A DNA stretch of 64,000 nt from Salticus scenicus (lineage: Eukaryota > Arthropoda > Arachnida > Araneae > Salticidae): positions 139,175,456-139,239,455 of the forward strand of contig OZ005655.1 in assembly GCA_963930645.1 (NCBI GenBank), written 5' to 3'. The notes beneath the pieces are model-generated. The model made no database searches. It worked only from the letters and a program-made list of their open reading frames with translations, and was not told where the DNA came from. A program made the translations under genes and the position numbers. Shown in pieces: positions 22,550 to 34,200 of this stretch; the first letter of the stretch is position 1; each line of letters opens with the position of its first letter.

Positions 22550-23260
22550 ATCTACCTAATTAGTATGACTTTTAATTTTGGTGTAATAACCACGTAGTAC
22601 ATGAGTAAGGATATCTAAAATGGATTTTTGTAATAATTTTCAAGAAAATCGTTAGAGCCGGTTTTGAGATACCAACATTTACCAAAATTTGGCATACTTA
22701 GTTATTGACAAGAAATCAATAATTACCTACAAAAGGATATTTAAAAGGGAGTTATTATGGCAAGTTTGAGAAAAATCCGTAGAACGGTTTTTAAAGAACG
22801 CACTTGCGAGACCAGAATTTGAGCTATTTATACAGAACGGCTATTAATTTTTCTGAATAAACCAACTATATCATTGAAAAAGGCATCTAATAGAGTGTTT
22901 ATGTAGCAACTTTGAAGAAAATCGTTCGAGCCGTTTTTTAGATACAGACTTGCGATCCCACTTCCGGTTTCCTATGTTCCACTTCCGATTTTCCAATTTC
23001 CCCCAAAATTTGGAAAAATCATCTGTACAACAGCCATGCCTCAATTCTGAAGTTTCGTAGTTCTATCTTTATCGGAGATATGATAACCAGAAGAACCCCC
23101 CCCCCCTTCACACACACACACACACACACACACTGACCAGTTTCCAAAAAGTGAATTTTTTGACTCAGAAGATCTTAAAACGTATAAATCAGGTGAAAAC
23201 TTGATACCGAATTTTTGGACCGAATACAATACTTCCATTATCTACGGTAGATGGGTAATG
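22550..23260 (-). repeat. S-family repeat, right-arm copy
   Basis: Inverted copy of 7630-8350. It has a C-run plus (CA)n at 23096-23133, ACCGAATACAATACTTCCAT and CTACGGTAGATGGGTAATGG. Short minus-strand frames here are repeat-derived. Confidence 0.65.
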
Positions 23261-24742
23261 GAAGTAAAAATATAGCTGTCACGACACTATTGCATAAGCA
23301 ATGTCATTGGCTAGAAATGTCCCAGCTATTGTTTCAATTTCAAAGTTCGCCAACGAGGTGCTATAGTATCGCTGTTCTCTATTGTAAATGCTTATTTAGA
23401 TTATTCTAGTAGATTTTTAATAAAACCGTAATAGCGTCTGCCTTTCCCTCTGTCAAATGTCTCCAGAAAAATCTACCGCACGATACCGTCTGCAACGTCT
23501 ATAAGTGCACTTCGAAACCGAATTTTTATACTTTTAATTAGGAATCAATTTATTAATTCAAAATGGTTAACTATAGACCTTTTCGTAAGACATTTCTTTT
23601 CACACTGCGAGGTGAAAAACCGAAGATTCTGCTGTTCATTGAATACGCTATAAGGTGCTATAAAATACCGTTCGTTTGCTAATGGATCTTTTTTTTTTTT
23701 CTTTTGACAGGAAATTAAACTTCATAACATATTGTACCACTACATTTGGAGTGGGATTCCTATCAATTACTCGAAATATTGTGGGTGAAAAAAACGCAAC
23801 CGAAGGCATCAGGGACCTGAAGCAAGTTTTTGAGCGATTTATATGGATTTGGTTTTTAAAGGTTTCATTTATAAAGTAAATAAAATCAAAATGTAATAAT
23901 AATAATAATAAAAACTTTTTCTATTCGCGTGATTTGCACTTAAAAGTATGAAAAGTTAAAAATGGAGTGTTGCCACCTAAATTTCATACTTTACTTAATT
24001 AAAAAAAAATTAATTGTCGTGTGGAAAAACTGCTCCTAGATTCAGAAAAAATGCCCCTTTCATTTGGTATCGAATTTGTAACGAGCCACTTACTTTTTAA
24101 AGTGACTGAAAGGAATTAAAATGAAGCTTTGTAGCTTACATTTCATAGTTTAGTTAATTTAAAGAAAACTAATTGTCGTGTCAAAAGACTGTTTGCACCC
24201 TTGGATTCAGAAAAATCGTTCCTTTCATTTGGTACCGAATTTGTAACGATAGAACTGATATTTCTAATTTATTTTCTACAGACTTGAGCAATTATAACGT
24301 AACATCCAATTAATATGTACAAATAAAAATATATTTTATAAGAAAAATCTTAAAAAAAAAAAAATGAATTAGATGAGAGCAACATTTTTTATTAACACTT
24401 TTTTCATTTTTAACCCGGATTCGGCAGACGTTTTATGGCAGAGAATGTAAGATTAAAAAAAAAGTCTTTAATAATAAAATATAAAAATAAAGTTTTAAAT
24501 TAAAGACTTTTTTTATTAGCGTGATTCGCACTAGAAATTATGAAAAGATTAAAATGAAGTGTTGTCACTTAAATTTCATACATTAGTAAATTTTAAAAAT
24601 TCTAATAGTCGTAACGAAAAACTGTTTCCGCCCCTTTCATTTGATACTGGATTTCTAACGGTAGGACTGATATTTCTAATTTATTTTCCCCTCTTTCCGT
24701 TTTTAACCCGGATTCGGCAGAAGGTTTATGACACAGAATGTA

Positions 24743-24954
24743 CAGTCGGTAACAAAAGTGTCCGAACACTAGCAAAAATTCCTATGTAAAAAAGTAGAGT
24801 TAATACTGTTTTGTTAAATAAATCCTTGTCGAATCCTGTTCTTAGTCAGTGTAAGATCATGATTCGATAAGGATTTATTTAACAAAACAGCATGAAGTGT
24901 ACTTTTTTTACATAGGAATTTTTGCTAGTGTTCGGACACTTTTGTTACCGACTG
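24743..24954. mobile_element. Tc1/mariner-type MITE, 212 bp
   Basis: The ends CAGTCGGTAACAAAAGTGTC and its inverse are flanked by TA (24741-24742 and 24955-24956). About 54 bases pair exactly from each end and most of the rest also folds (TTTTGTTAAATAAATCCTT against AAGGATTTATTTAACAAAA). The partner position in the left arm (near 6766) has a single uninterrupted TA, giving an empty site. Confidence 0.9.
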
Positions 24955-25470
24955 TAAGCTAAAAAAAAAAAAAAAAGACGAACAAAATTAGTGATTCTTT
25001 TTACCATGTTTATATTAACTCGATTTCTTGTTTGTTTGTCCATTACAAATCTTGCAATCGATTTTTAAATAACTTCCCGACTAACTGGACATTTAAAACT
25101 TTTAGAATAGCTCAGATCACGATGACAACGCAATGCCTCGAAGCCCGATTTTCGAATTTTTGATTAGTTTTCTTTTCATTAATTAAAATATGAAAATAAT
25201 ATTCTCCTATTTGCTTTAAAATTAGTCATTCAAATATTAACTATAATTTAATTGTTGCCCCCTCCCCCCCCCCCACAAAAAAGAAAAAAAGTTCTTTTTT
25301 TTTTTTTATGTAAAAATAAATATGTTTAATTAAACATGAACATTAAAAATTTATAAAAAGTTAAATTAGGCATCTCACAAAAATTGACGTCATTATAACA
25401 AAAAATTTTTTTTTTTACGCATTGATAAAGTGCTAATGTAGTTTATGATGCTAATATATGTTGTTCTTAA

Positions 25471-26382
25471 GGGGTTAGGGGTAGTCAGAGACACGAAACA
25501 ATGATAATTTTCAGTAATTTTTTTTCGCTATTAAATCATTTTATTTTACAAAAGTAATAATATGGCATTATTATACAATGTTTTGACTTGAAGTCACGAA
25601 AATTTGAAAAAAAAAATTTATAATTTCCAAAGTTATAGCTGTTTCTGTTGACCCAGTCCAAAAAAAAGGTCCTTGCGGTGACAATGATAAGTCCTTGGAG
25701 ATTCATCTAAAATCAATCGGATAAGAAAAATTAGTTTTATAAATAGATAATCCTGGGCCTGATCGAAGCTTTTTTTTTTTTTTCAAAAATTAAAAAAATG
25801 GCGGACTCAGGAAATTTTTTTCTAAATTTTTGGGAAAAAGTCAACAGTTAATTGGTCTTAAAAAATCGAAATTTTTGAAAAAAAAAAAAAAAATCCTTCG
25901 ATCAGGCCCGAGTTTATTATGTATTCTAAAAGTTGTATAAATTTCATTAAAATCTACTGAGCGGTTTTCAAGTTACAGTTGTCACCAGTTCAAAAAACAT
26001 AGTTTTGAGAAAAACGCATTTAAAGTTTCGCACTAGATTTACGTACAGAAATACGAATTATTTAATCACTTACACTGAGTCATCTATTCCTGGGCCATAT
26101 AATAGTTCTTCAGCCATTGTGGAAGTTTCCAAAACATCAATTTGCCGTTGCCTACGAAGCATTCTGCCTTCCCGAGTGTTGTCGTTGGCGCGCTGATCTG
26201 CCACTTTCACACGTGCAGCATCCTTTTTTTTTGCATACTGATGGGAATTAGACCCACTCGAAAAGTAATTATCGGATCAACTTCAAATTTTCAGAGAATA
26301 TTTATAAGATATTACACTTTAAGAAAATGCAAAAAAAAAAAAAAAAATTGATTTTTTGAAAATCCTGACTACCCCTAACCCC
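25471..26382 (-). mobile_element. TTAA-flanked DNA transposon, 912 bp
   Basis: The left end GGGGTTAGGGGTAGTCAG and right end CTGACTACCCCTAACCCC are perfect 18-bp inverted repeats. TTAA flanks both sides (25467-25470 and 26383-26386), and the left arm shows the empty site GTTGTTCTTAAAGGATTATT (reverse complement, near 6297). It is a relative of the 9161-10400 element: the same transposase ending on the minus strand and similar inner wording (TTCTAAAAGTTGTATAAATT region, AAACGCATTTAAAGTTT). Some inner sequence is deleted. Confidence 0.85.
26070..26258 (-). pseudogene. C-terminal fragment of a DNA-transposase, TTAA element 2
   Basis: The minus frame reads SHQYAKKKDAARVKVADQRA, TREGRMLRRQRQIDVLE and ELLYGPGIDDSV, then TAA inside GTAAGT. 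It aligns with the fragment at 9754-10155. The region before SHQYA is deleted, so only about 62 codons remain. The conserved GTAAGT in both copies suggests an exon end rather than the true stop. Confidence 0.6.
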
Positions 26383-27059
26383 TTAAAGGATTATCATTTT
26401 ATTTTTAAAACCACCTTTTTTTTATTTATTTATTTTTTTTTTTTTGTATTGCTTTGAACTTGCTTTCTTGTCTGTGCAGCACAAATCTCGCAATCGCTTT
26501 TTGGCTAACATTCCGACTAGCTGAAAATTTGAAACTTTAAGAATAGCTGAGAACACGATGACAATGCATTTGTAATTATTCTGGTAATGTGTCAATTTTA
26601 TATGATTCAACAGAAAATTTAAAAACATGGTATATAAAAAGTTTTTTTTTCAAATCTTAGAATTATTATTGTATGATTTTTTTTTTCCAAATCACATATT
26701 AAATTATTGAATGTAGAAGACAAAAATGTTTAAAATGCAAAAGGATTTGTAATAATGTGCATGTGCAAAGTACATTCCATTTTCCAATTTACCATGCTAT
26801 AGCTAATGGATTTCAACATGATGCTGTTTCTCAGATTATAAATCATTAGATATTAGATATGGATTTTTTTTTTTTTTTTTTTTTTTTAACTAAATTATGC
26901 AGACATTAATCCATATAAAACATTATTGATATTAATAAAATTTCGTATTGTCGGCTTTTTCATTCACCTGATTATTGCATATTTTAAAAGAATTAAAACA
27001 TTTTAATTTTATTAATTTACAGTTTGCTAAGAGCTAAATTTTGGCATGTTTCAAATTTC

Positions 27060-28885
27060 CATATTTAAAAATTTGCTTTCCGCCCTTTCCTTAAAATTAA
27101 AATATTTTGTTAACATAGCCGGGGCAAATTGTAACATTAGAGAGAAAATTAAGACTAATTAAGAGCTATTAAGACTAATTAAGCCTAAGAGCAAATTAAG
27201 ACTAATTAAGATAGGGAGTCGGGTGTACTAGCGTTAACTTAGCCTCCCACAAAATATGATATATCTCGATACCTAACCCAGAGCGAATTCTAATATTAGA
27301 GAGCAAATTAGAGCTAATTAAGAGCTAAAATTTGGCATATTTGAAATTTCGAAATCTGTAATTTTGCTTTCCCCCCTTCCTTCCCCCCTTTCCTTTAAAT
27401 TGAAATATCTCGTTAACGAAGCCGGAGCAAATTCTGATATTAGAGAGCAAATTAGAGCTAATTGAGAGCTAAATATTGGCACTACGGAAATTTTTTTATA
27501 TGTGATAGGGAGTCGGGTGTACTAGCGTTAACTTAGCCCCCCCACAAAACCAAAAATATGATATATCTCGATACCTAACCCAGAGCGAATTCTAATATTA
27601 GAGAGCAAATTAGAGCTAATTGAGAGCTAAAATTTGGCATATTTGAAATTCCGATATCTGCAATTTTGCTTTCCCCCCTTCCTCCCCCCCTTTCCTTTAA
27701 ATTGAAATATCTCGTTAACGAAGCCCGAGCAAATTCTGATATTAGAGAGCAAATTAGAGCTAATTGAGAGCTAAATATTGGCACTACCAAAAATTTTTTA
27801 GTTGTGATAGGGAGTCGGGTGTACTAGCGTTAACTTAGCCCCCCCACCAAACAAAAAATATGATATATCTCGATACCTAACCCAGAGCGAATTCTAATAT
27901 TAGAGAGCAAATTAGAGCTAATTGAGAGCTAAAATTTGGCATATTTGAAATTTCGATATCTGTAATTTTGCTTTCCCCCCTTCCTTCCCCCCTTTCCTTT
28001 AAATTGAAATATCTCGTTAACAAAGCCGGAGCAAATTCTGATATTAGAGAGCAAATTAGAGCTAATTGAGAGCTAAATATTGGCACTACCGAAATTTTTT
28101 TATATGTGATAGGGAGTCGGGTGTACTAGCGTTAACTTAGCCCCCCCACAAAACCAAAAATATGATATACTCGATACCTAACCCAGAGCGAATTCTAATA
28201 TTAGAGAGCAAATTAGAGCTAATTGAGAGCTAAAATTTGGCATATTTGAAATTCCGATATCTGTAATTTTGCTTTCCCCCCTTCCTTCCCCCCTTTCCTT
28301 TAAATTGAAATATCTCGTTAACGAAGCCGGAGCAAATTCTGATATTAGAGAGCAAATTAGAGCTAATTGAGAGCTAAATATTGGCACTACCGAAATTTTT
28401 TTATTTGTAATAGGGAGTCGGGTGTACCAGCGTTAACTTAGCCCCCCCCACCCCACAAACAAACTGATATATCTAGATAACTTACTCAGATAGAATTCTA
28501 ATATTAGAGAGCAAAATAGAGCTAATTGAGAGCTAAAATTTGACGTATTTGAAATTTCGATATCTGCAATTTTGCTTTCCCCCCCTTCCTTCCCCCCTTT
28601 CTTTTAAATTGAAATATCTCGTTAACAAAGCCGGAGCAAATTCTAATATTAGAGAGCAAATTAGAGCTAATTGAGAGCTAATTCCTGACGTTCTTGAAAT
28701 TTAAAATTTCGAATGTGGGGGGGCTAGCGTTAACTTGGCCCCCCCACCTTTAAACTTGTTATATCTCGATTCGATACCCAGAGCAAATTCTAATATTAGA
28801 GAGCAAATTAGAGCTAATTGAGAGCTAATTCCTGATGTATTTGAAATTTAAAAACTCGAAAGTGGGGGGGCCAAGTTAACGCATC
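27060..28885 (-). repeat. 302-bp satellite, right array (inverted)
   Basis: GGGAGTCGGGTGTACTAGCG recurs at about 27214, 27510, 27810, 28110 and 28411 (about 301 bp apart). The units are the reverse complement of those in the left array and show the same two-half structure. The first unit is broken into short AATTAAGACTAATTAAG-like pieces (27140-27210). The outer units, as in the left array, have CCTGATGTATTTGAAATTTA in place of the usual wording. Confidence 0.9.
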
Positions 28886-30185
28886 TAATTAATTTGCCAT
28901 AATAAATTATCGCATTATGTTGAAAAATTTGTTCTTAAAATTCTAAATTGGCGAGGTTCTACTGATATCAGTGAGTTGTATGTATTGATATAGTTGAGGT
29001 TCACAAATGTTTCACTCACTGTGTTTTCATTAATAAGTACACTATAAATATTAATTCCCGTTTGAGAGAATATAAATTTAAATTTGAAATGCAAAAAATC
29101 TATACAACAATTTTATTATTTTACCATGAAAATTTTTGTAATTTAAAGTATTATATTGCCCTCTAACACATTTCACTTGTGATTAAAGTTATTATAATTA
29201 TTTCACTTGTACAGCTACAGCGCATTTCAGTACAAACTGCTTATGTGACTGCTAATACAAAACAAATATAAAAAATCTTAAAATGAGGATGAACCGAACT
29301 AATATACGCTCTGGGATGATGACCGCACTTGTTTTCCCCCCCTTTTTTTCTTTTTTTCGCGTACTTCACTTGACGTCACAGGAAAAGGGGAAATGACGTA
29401 CTCAACAGAACTAGTTTACCAGAAACAGAAAACTATCGCTCAAGTGAAATACAACGCCATCTCTTGGGAAAAGGTAGATTATCGAGAAACTGACGCTCCC
29501 CCTTAAGTGGATAAACATATTAGGTGACCTTTTTTTGAGGGAAAAAAAAAATCTGGATTGCAGAATTTATTATGGTTTCTTTTTTAAATACCAGACATTT
29601 ATTGGTATTTCAAAGTTTTCTAATAAAGCAGTTATCGACGCAGGAAAATTGTTACGTACACGGTTTTTAGCTGTTTCACCACCTCTTTACTGTTAATTTT
29701 CTCAATTTTCTTAAATTGTGATATATCATGTTCATCCATTAAACCTTCAATTGTGTACAGGAACACACAAAATAATTCGGATAAATTACGATCTACAAGT
29801 GGTATTTCTTTAACACAAATTAAAAAATCTTTGTACTACGTAAAACACAGTGAAGTTAACATACGTTATTCACCGAAGCATGCTTTTTGTAGAATGGCAG
29901 GTTTAAAATTGGTTTACACGACCACAGAGAACATTCAAATATATTATAAGATATTAGTTAAAAGTCCTTTTTCAGTTGCTTTATGCATTTTTCACTCTTT
30001 CTAACAACACAAAAAGTGTATATTATTTTGGTTCGTTGTCTGCCTGTGTATCCATATTTTCATTTCTATAAATATTTTTAGAATGCCTTAAACACTCACG
30101 TATGTTATTCGGATTGAATGTAGCATGTTGAAAATTACGTTAGTGGCGCTACACCGTGGCGTGTTCCCTGTTGAAAGTGGTATGA
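28886..30185. other. Low-repeat stretch, no gene recognised
   Basis: Sequence with no match elsewhere in the window that I could see. At 29371-29378 there is a perfect TGACGTCA (a CRE/ATF-type site) in a less AT-rich patch (29290-29510). A plus frame at 29753-30004 shows no recognisable domain and I do not call it a gene. Confidence 0.5.
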
Positions 30186-30189
30186 ATAT

Positions 30190-30345
30190 TTAATAAAGAA
30201 GCATCACAAAACTGGCGTTGTAAAAATTATTACTTACAAACTTTGAATAAACACCATAAAATGCAATAAACTCGCAACAATTGTTTCGGGTCGAAAAACA
30301 CACGACCCTTCATCAGGCGAACAAAGTAAGCACGAGTGCTGCAGT
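30190..30345 (-). repeat. Hammerhead-bearing repeat, copy 1
   Basis: About 150 bp whose minus strand matches 54545-54690: CACTCGTGC, TACTTTGTT, CTGATGAAGGG, CGACCCGAAACAATTGTTGC, GAGTTT, TTTTATGG and TTTATTCAAAGTTT. The copies are on opposite strands 24 kb apart, so this is a dispersed mobile repeat. No coding region was seen. Confidence 0.75.
30271..30321 (-). ncRNA. Candidate type I hammerhead ribozyme
   Basis: On the minus strand, stem I is TTCGC (30321-30317) paired with GCGAG (30275-30271). The core CTGATGA is at 30316-30310, one extra A at 30309, stem II GGGTCG/CGACCC (30308-30303 with 30293-30288) closes a 9-base loop, GAA is at 30287-30285, and stem III is ACAA/TTGT (30284-30277). 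The nucleotide before the predicted cut is T (30276), giving a GTT cleavage triplet. Every invariant position of the hammerhead core is present except for the inserted A, a variation reported for a natural viroid hammerhead. The very short stem III is like that of Penelope-like and retrozyme hammerheads, which act as dimers. Confidence 0.6.
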
Positions 30346-31892
30346 CAAAGCGGCAACGCACAAAATCGTTTAAAATGAAAAGAAAAAGTTTATAAAGTAG
30401 AAATGCACAAAAGTGTATTTCCTTTAAAATAGTGTTGGATTAACTTTAATGATTAGTTATCAAGATAAAATATTATGAGTAATTGCTCGAAATGCATTTA
30501 ATTTAGAGATACGTTATCTGTTTTCAGTGCTTTTCAATTTTATAGAAAAGTTATGTAACTGGTAATTGCAATTGAATACGAAAAGTATTTTACCTCTTTT
30601 CTTTCTAGTTCTTTTAAAAGGCAGTTTTATTATTTTGAAGTTCATCTTTTTTTTAATTAACAATTTAAAGTTGATGCCATTGATATTTTATTTTCTATGA
30701 TATTATCGGGTAAAATTTCCGCCATTATTTTGTGTGTGTGTGTGTGTGTGTTTCCGTTGAATTATAATTATAGTATTTTGAAAAAAAATTTACAGACGTC
30801 ACGCTTCAAAGATTTTCCGTAATAGTAGACAGAAATGGGTTTTCGTTCCTTTTCTTGCTGTTAGTCCGAACTTTTCTGCCTGATTCTATTACTTTTTTGT
30901 ATAGAAAAAGGCCATTTTATTTATTCTGTTGTTTGAAAAGAATAAATATTGCATTTCCTCCTTGCCGGAAAATGGAGGGTAAAAAAAGAGCTAGAACGTG
31001 ATGAAAACCTGGCTACAAAAAACCGTAAGTTCTTTTGTTTTAATATTAGAAAGAATGAAGAAAGAAAAAAATGGGGGGGAGGGGCATTAATTTATCTAAC
31101 TTTAATTAACATTGGTATTCATTGGAATATATTGGAATGCTGCTTCATATTATTTATTTATTATTTTTTTCAATTTATCTCAGTAGAATTTTTTTTTTAT
31201 ATGCGAATTTGTGTTGTTCATTGATTATTGATTGCACTGTTATATTTTCAATATTTTCAATAATTACATTTATATATATTTATAAAACCCTTAAAATTAG
31301 TTGGCATGAGTAGACTCTGCTCAGTTCTCCATCATATATCAGTTCTCATAATTTTCTATTACAGGACATACTAATTCTGCCCCGTTAAAAAAAATCATAA
31401 ATTTCGAATAACTTACGAATTTTTTAAATTAAGAAAATTCATAGTGAGTCATATTTCCTTACCTATAGTATGATGGGGGGGGGGGATCGTTACAGAATGT
31501 TTAAACACGCATACGTACATACCCGTGCCTGTTTGGTGTCATTAAAGCATACAACTCGATTATTTTACAAAATAATTAACCAAATAGGTTAAAGTAAAGT
31601 GCTTAATATATTAATAGTTTGGCGCTTTACTTAGTTATTCTATAAATTAATTAACGATTGACCTTAAAGTGGAAAAAAGTTGATATTATAAACAAGTTTA
31701 TTGTTTTATAAATTAATTGATGATAAATAGATAATGTCTCTCGAAGCAGAATATATGTAATATAATGTTATTGCTACATTAGTTAAAGAGAGAGGAGACA
31801 GAAGCAGAATGTAGTGCAACCATATTATGCTTAAATTTTTACAACTTACAATTTCATAAATTATTGGCTATTTAGTCCTTCTGGCAAGAAAA

Positions 31893-31942
31893 CCCTGATG
31901 AGTATGAACCCTGTTTAAAAACAGGGTTCATACTCATCAGGG
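31893..31942. repeat. Perfect palindrome, 24-bp arms
   Basis: CCCTGATGAGTATGAACCCT plus GTTT (31893-31916) is the exact reverse complement of 31919-31942, with only AA between. The right arm is also the start of the neighbouring CAGGG element. It could be two element ends fused head to head. Confidence 0.9.
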
Positions 31943-32349
31943 AAAACCTGGAAAACAGGGAATACTCAGGGAATTTGGAATTTGTTAAAAAAAAAAAAAA
32001 AGTCAGGGGAAACTCAGGAAAAATAAAAATTTTCATCAAAAGTCAGGGAAAATCAGTTATATAAAACCTGGATTTTTTTTTTTTTTTTTTTTCCCTCTCA
32101 AGTTATGTTTTTCTTGTTTAGCTTCGTATCAAAATTAAGTATTGTGAAAATACGCACGTAAATAATGATTTCTACCTGAATTTCTAGCATGATCGGCAGT
32201 AATATGACATCATACAGCAGAAGTAGCTGTATTTTGTCCTGTCTAGAGAAGCGCTTCTTGTAATATGTCGCTAATATTTTCTTGAAAATTGTCTAGGAAC
32301 TCAGGGAAAACTCAGGGAATTTTCCCCCCATATTTGAGTATGAACCCTG
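31922..32349. mobile_element. CAGGG-ended MITE, 428 bp
   Basis: It starts CAGGGTTCATACTC and ends GAGTATGAACCCTG (14-bp inverted repeats). Inside, CAGGGAA phrases recur (CTGGAAAACAGGGAATACTC, GTCAGGGGAAACTCAGGAAA, CTCAGGGAAAACTCAGGGAA). The ends look hAT-like. The flanks (TTTAAAAA and AAAAATGT) give no clear target duplication. It holds poly-A and poly-T runs and no coding region. Confidence 0.7.
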
Positions 32350-33286
32350 AAAAATGTTTAGCAAAAAATGCAAAATATATAGATACTTTTTAATGCTTTA
32401 ACCCTTTGCAGTGCACTACCCTTTAAAGTTGGAATTTCAACAACAGAAGTTGTAGGCTATCTACTTAGGTCTAAAGGAGTACAATAATTAAGGTATAATT
32501 TTGAGGTATAATTGAGGTATAATTTTGTAAAGATAGTACTTACACTTTTAAACCTGTAGGTGTTACATCAGCGGGAACACTGCGCCACTAGAGCTCTGAA
32601 AAGTGCGTCTAAGAGCATCGCAGTGAAGCGCGTAAATGAGTAGAAGATTTTGCATATGAATTAAAAAACACTGTATTATACCTGTGTAGTAGATTTAGCA
32701 TGACCCATGGTGCATCACGGGGAGGCCTGCTACTCTACACCCCATTCCCCCCTCCCCGCCTAAAAAAAAAAAAAAAAAATCTTGGTTATATGAATTTTTA
32801 TGAAATAATTTTATATTTACAGTTAGTATACATATATACAAGTCCTATGTGCAAAAATATTTACAATTAGTCTGTTTTTTAGCCTTATGAAATTTTTGGA
32901 AGCACGTCACACTCTTTTGGTAGAAGCACAAACCAACATTGCAGGTTTTGCACATAAAACTAGTTTTGTGCGTTTTTTTTTTTTTTTTTTTTTTTTGTAT
33001 TAAACAACCCACTCTCCTTCCCAGCATCTGATAGCTTGACGTCATTACCTCCAAACAGAGGAAAACAGAGCACGTAAACACAGCTGTCTTCTCTCATCAT
33101 TGTTTTCGGTTGCATAATATGAAAAGCGCTAGTGTCGCAGTGTTCCAGGAGATGGAACACCTTATTTTATTCAACGATTCCTTGTATGTTTCCTGTATAA
33201 ACAATTAAAAATAATATAGAATAAATAATTTTGAGTACAGCCAATGATGTAACATAGAAATCTTTTTCAAGCAATCGTTTTTTGTA

Positions 33287-33336
<50 letters not shown>

Positions 33337-34200
33337 CATGAAGCTATAGAAAGGAGGAACTTCCTCTACGGGATTCCTCCTTCAAAAGTGGACCTCGCGC
33401 TGAACTGGCCGCAAAGTGGCGCTGACTGTATTTGATGTACCACGTTAACACTGAGTACAGTGAGCGCGCATCATTATTTTTCTAATTATTGTTTTATTTT
33501 ATGATGAATATCTCTAAATCTCGATGCTGTTTTGTATTTGGATGTGACTCGGGTTATGCAATAGCTAAAAACAAAATAAAGACCTGTTTTCAAGAATTCC
33601 GGCATAGTTTTCTGCTGTCAAGGTGCATATGCTTCATGATACGTTGTTAATTTAACATTTAAGTTATTTATATTTAAAATTAAATTTTTCTTAATAATTA
33701 TGAATGACAAAATTTTAACAACGGCCTCTTTTTTTTTTTTTTTTTTTTTTTATAAAAGTTTTATTAAATATTATTAAGTTGAGTTTGTCAGAGTAACAAG
33801 GCTTCACTATTTCATTTGTAATATATATATAATATGCCTGATACCTTTCTTTATATATATAAAGAAAGAAAATTAAAACTTTACATTTAGCAAATCTTAA
33901 GACGTACATTTAAAAAAGTGATGCAATTTAAGTCAGGGATAAGCAACATCATTGAAATGTTATTAACAAGTGTAAATCTAGCTTTTTAATCAGCTTTTTG
34001 ACCTGAAATTTAATTAAATATTATTTTTCTATGAGTTTTGTGATTTTTCAGTTAGAGAAATGTTAGCTCAAAAATTATAAAATTTCATCGGATAATTTAA
34101 TTTAATTAAACATTATTTTCTTTAAAATTTCTAAATTTTCATCCGAATTTAACGTACAAGAAGCCGAGAGGTTCCGCTTCAGAAACTAGAAGATGAGAGA
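32350..34200. other. Mixed unique and simple sequence
   Basis: Contains poly-A/T tracts (32762-32779, 32975-32996, 33728-33750), (AC)n followed by (AT)n at 33289-33335, and the inverted phrase GTGTTCCAGGAGATGGAACAC at 33140-33160, echoed by GTGTTCCATGTAGTGGAACA at 44552-44571. TTAACCCTTTGCAGTGCAC at 32398 looks like a TTAA element end. One short THAP-like frame is listed separately. Confidence 0.5.
33501..33650 (+). CDS. Short THAP-like N-terminal frame (transposon remnant?)
   Basis: An ATG ATG frame of 49 codons contains ISKSRCCFVFGCDSGY and KIKTCFQEFR. The C-x4-C spacing followed by SGY resembles the start of THAP zinc-finger domains in transposases, with the following region as a first exon would have. 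No downstream Trp or C-x2-H part is visible in frame. The upstream patch (33375-33470) is less AT-rich. It could be a chance frame; I rate it as a fragment of a DNA transposon. Confidence 0.35.
   Translation: MMNISKSRCCFVFGCDSGYAIAKNKIKTCFQEFRHSFLLSRCICFMIRC

Larger units (their letters stand above)
25003..26650 (+). mobile_element. Repeat M copy in the right arm, with nested TTAA element
   Basis: It starts ACCATGTTTATATTAACTCG and ends AAAAACATGGTATATAAAAA. The same module is at 8400-10848 and, shorter and inverted, at 6026-6720. It contains TGACGTCATTAT, ATTAACTATAATTTAATTGT and GTTGCC followed by a C-run. The TTAA element at 25471-26382 interrupts it. Confidence 0.55.
22255..28885 (-). 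repeat. Right arm of the giant inverted repeat
   Basis: Reverse complement of the left arm (2854-11090). Insertions found only here are the 212-bp MITE at 24743-24954 and the TTAA element at 25471-26382; the left arm shows both sites empty (near 6766 and 6297). The arm ends with the satellite and GGGGGGGCCAAGTTAACG, the inverted copy of the left arm's start. The outer flanks (AATTTAGACA and CATCTAATTA) show no target duplication. The arms are separated by about 11.2 kb. Confidence 0.8.
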
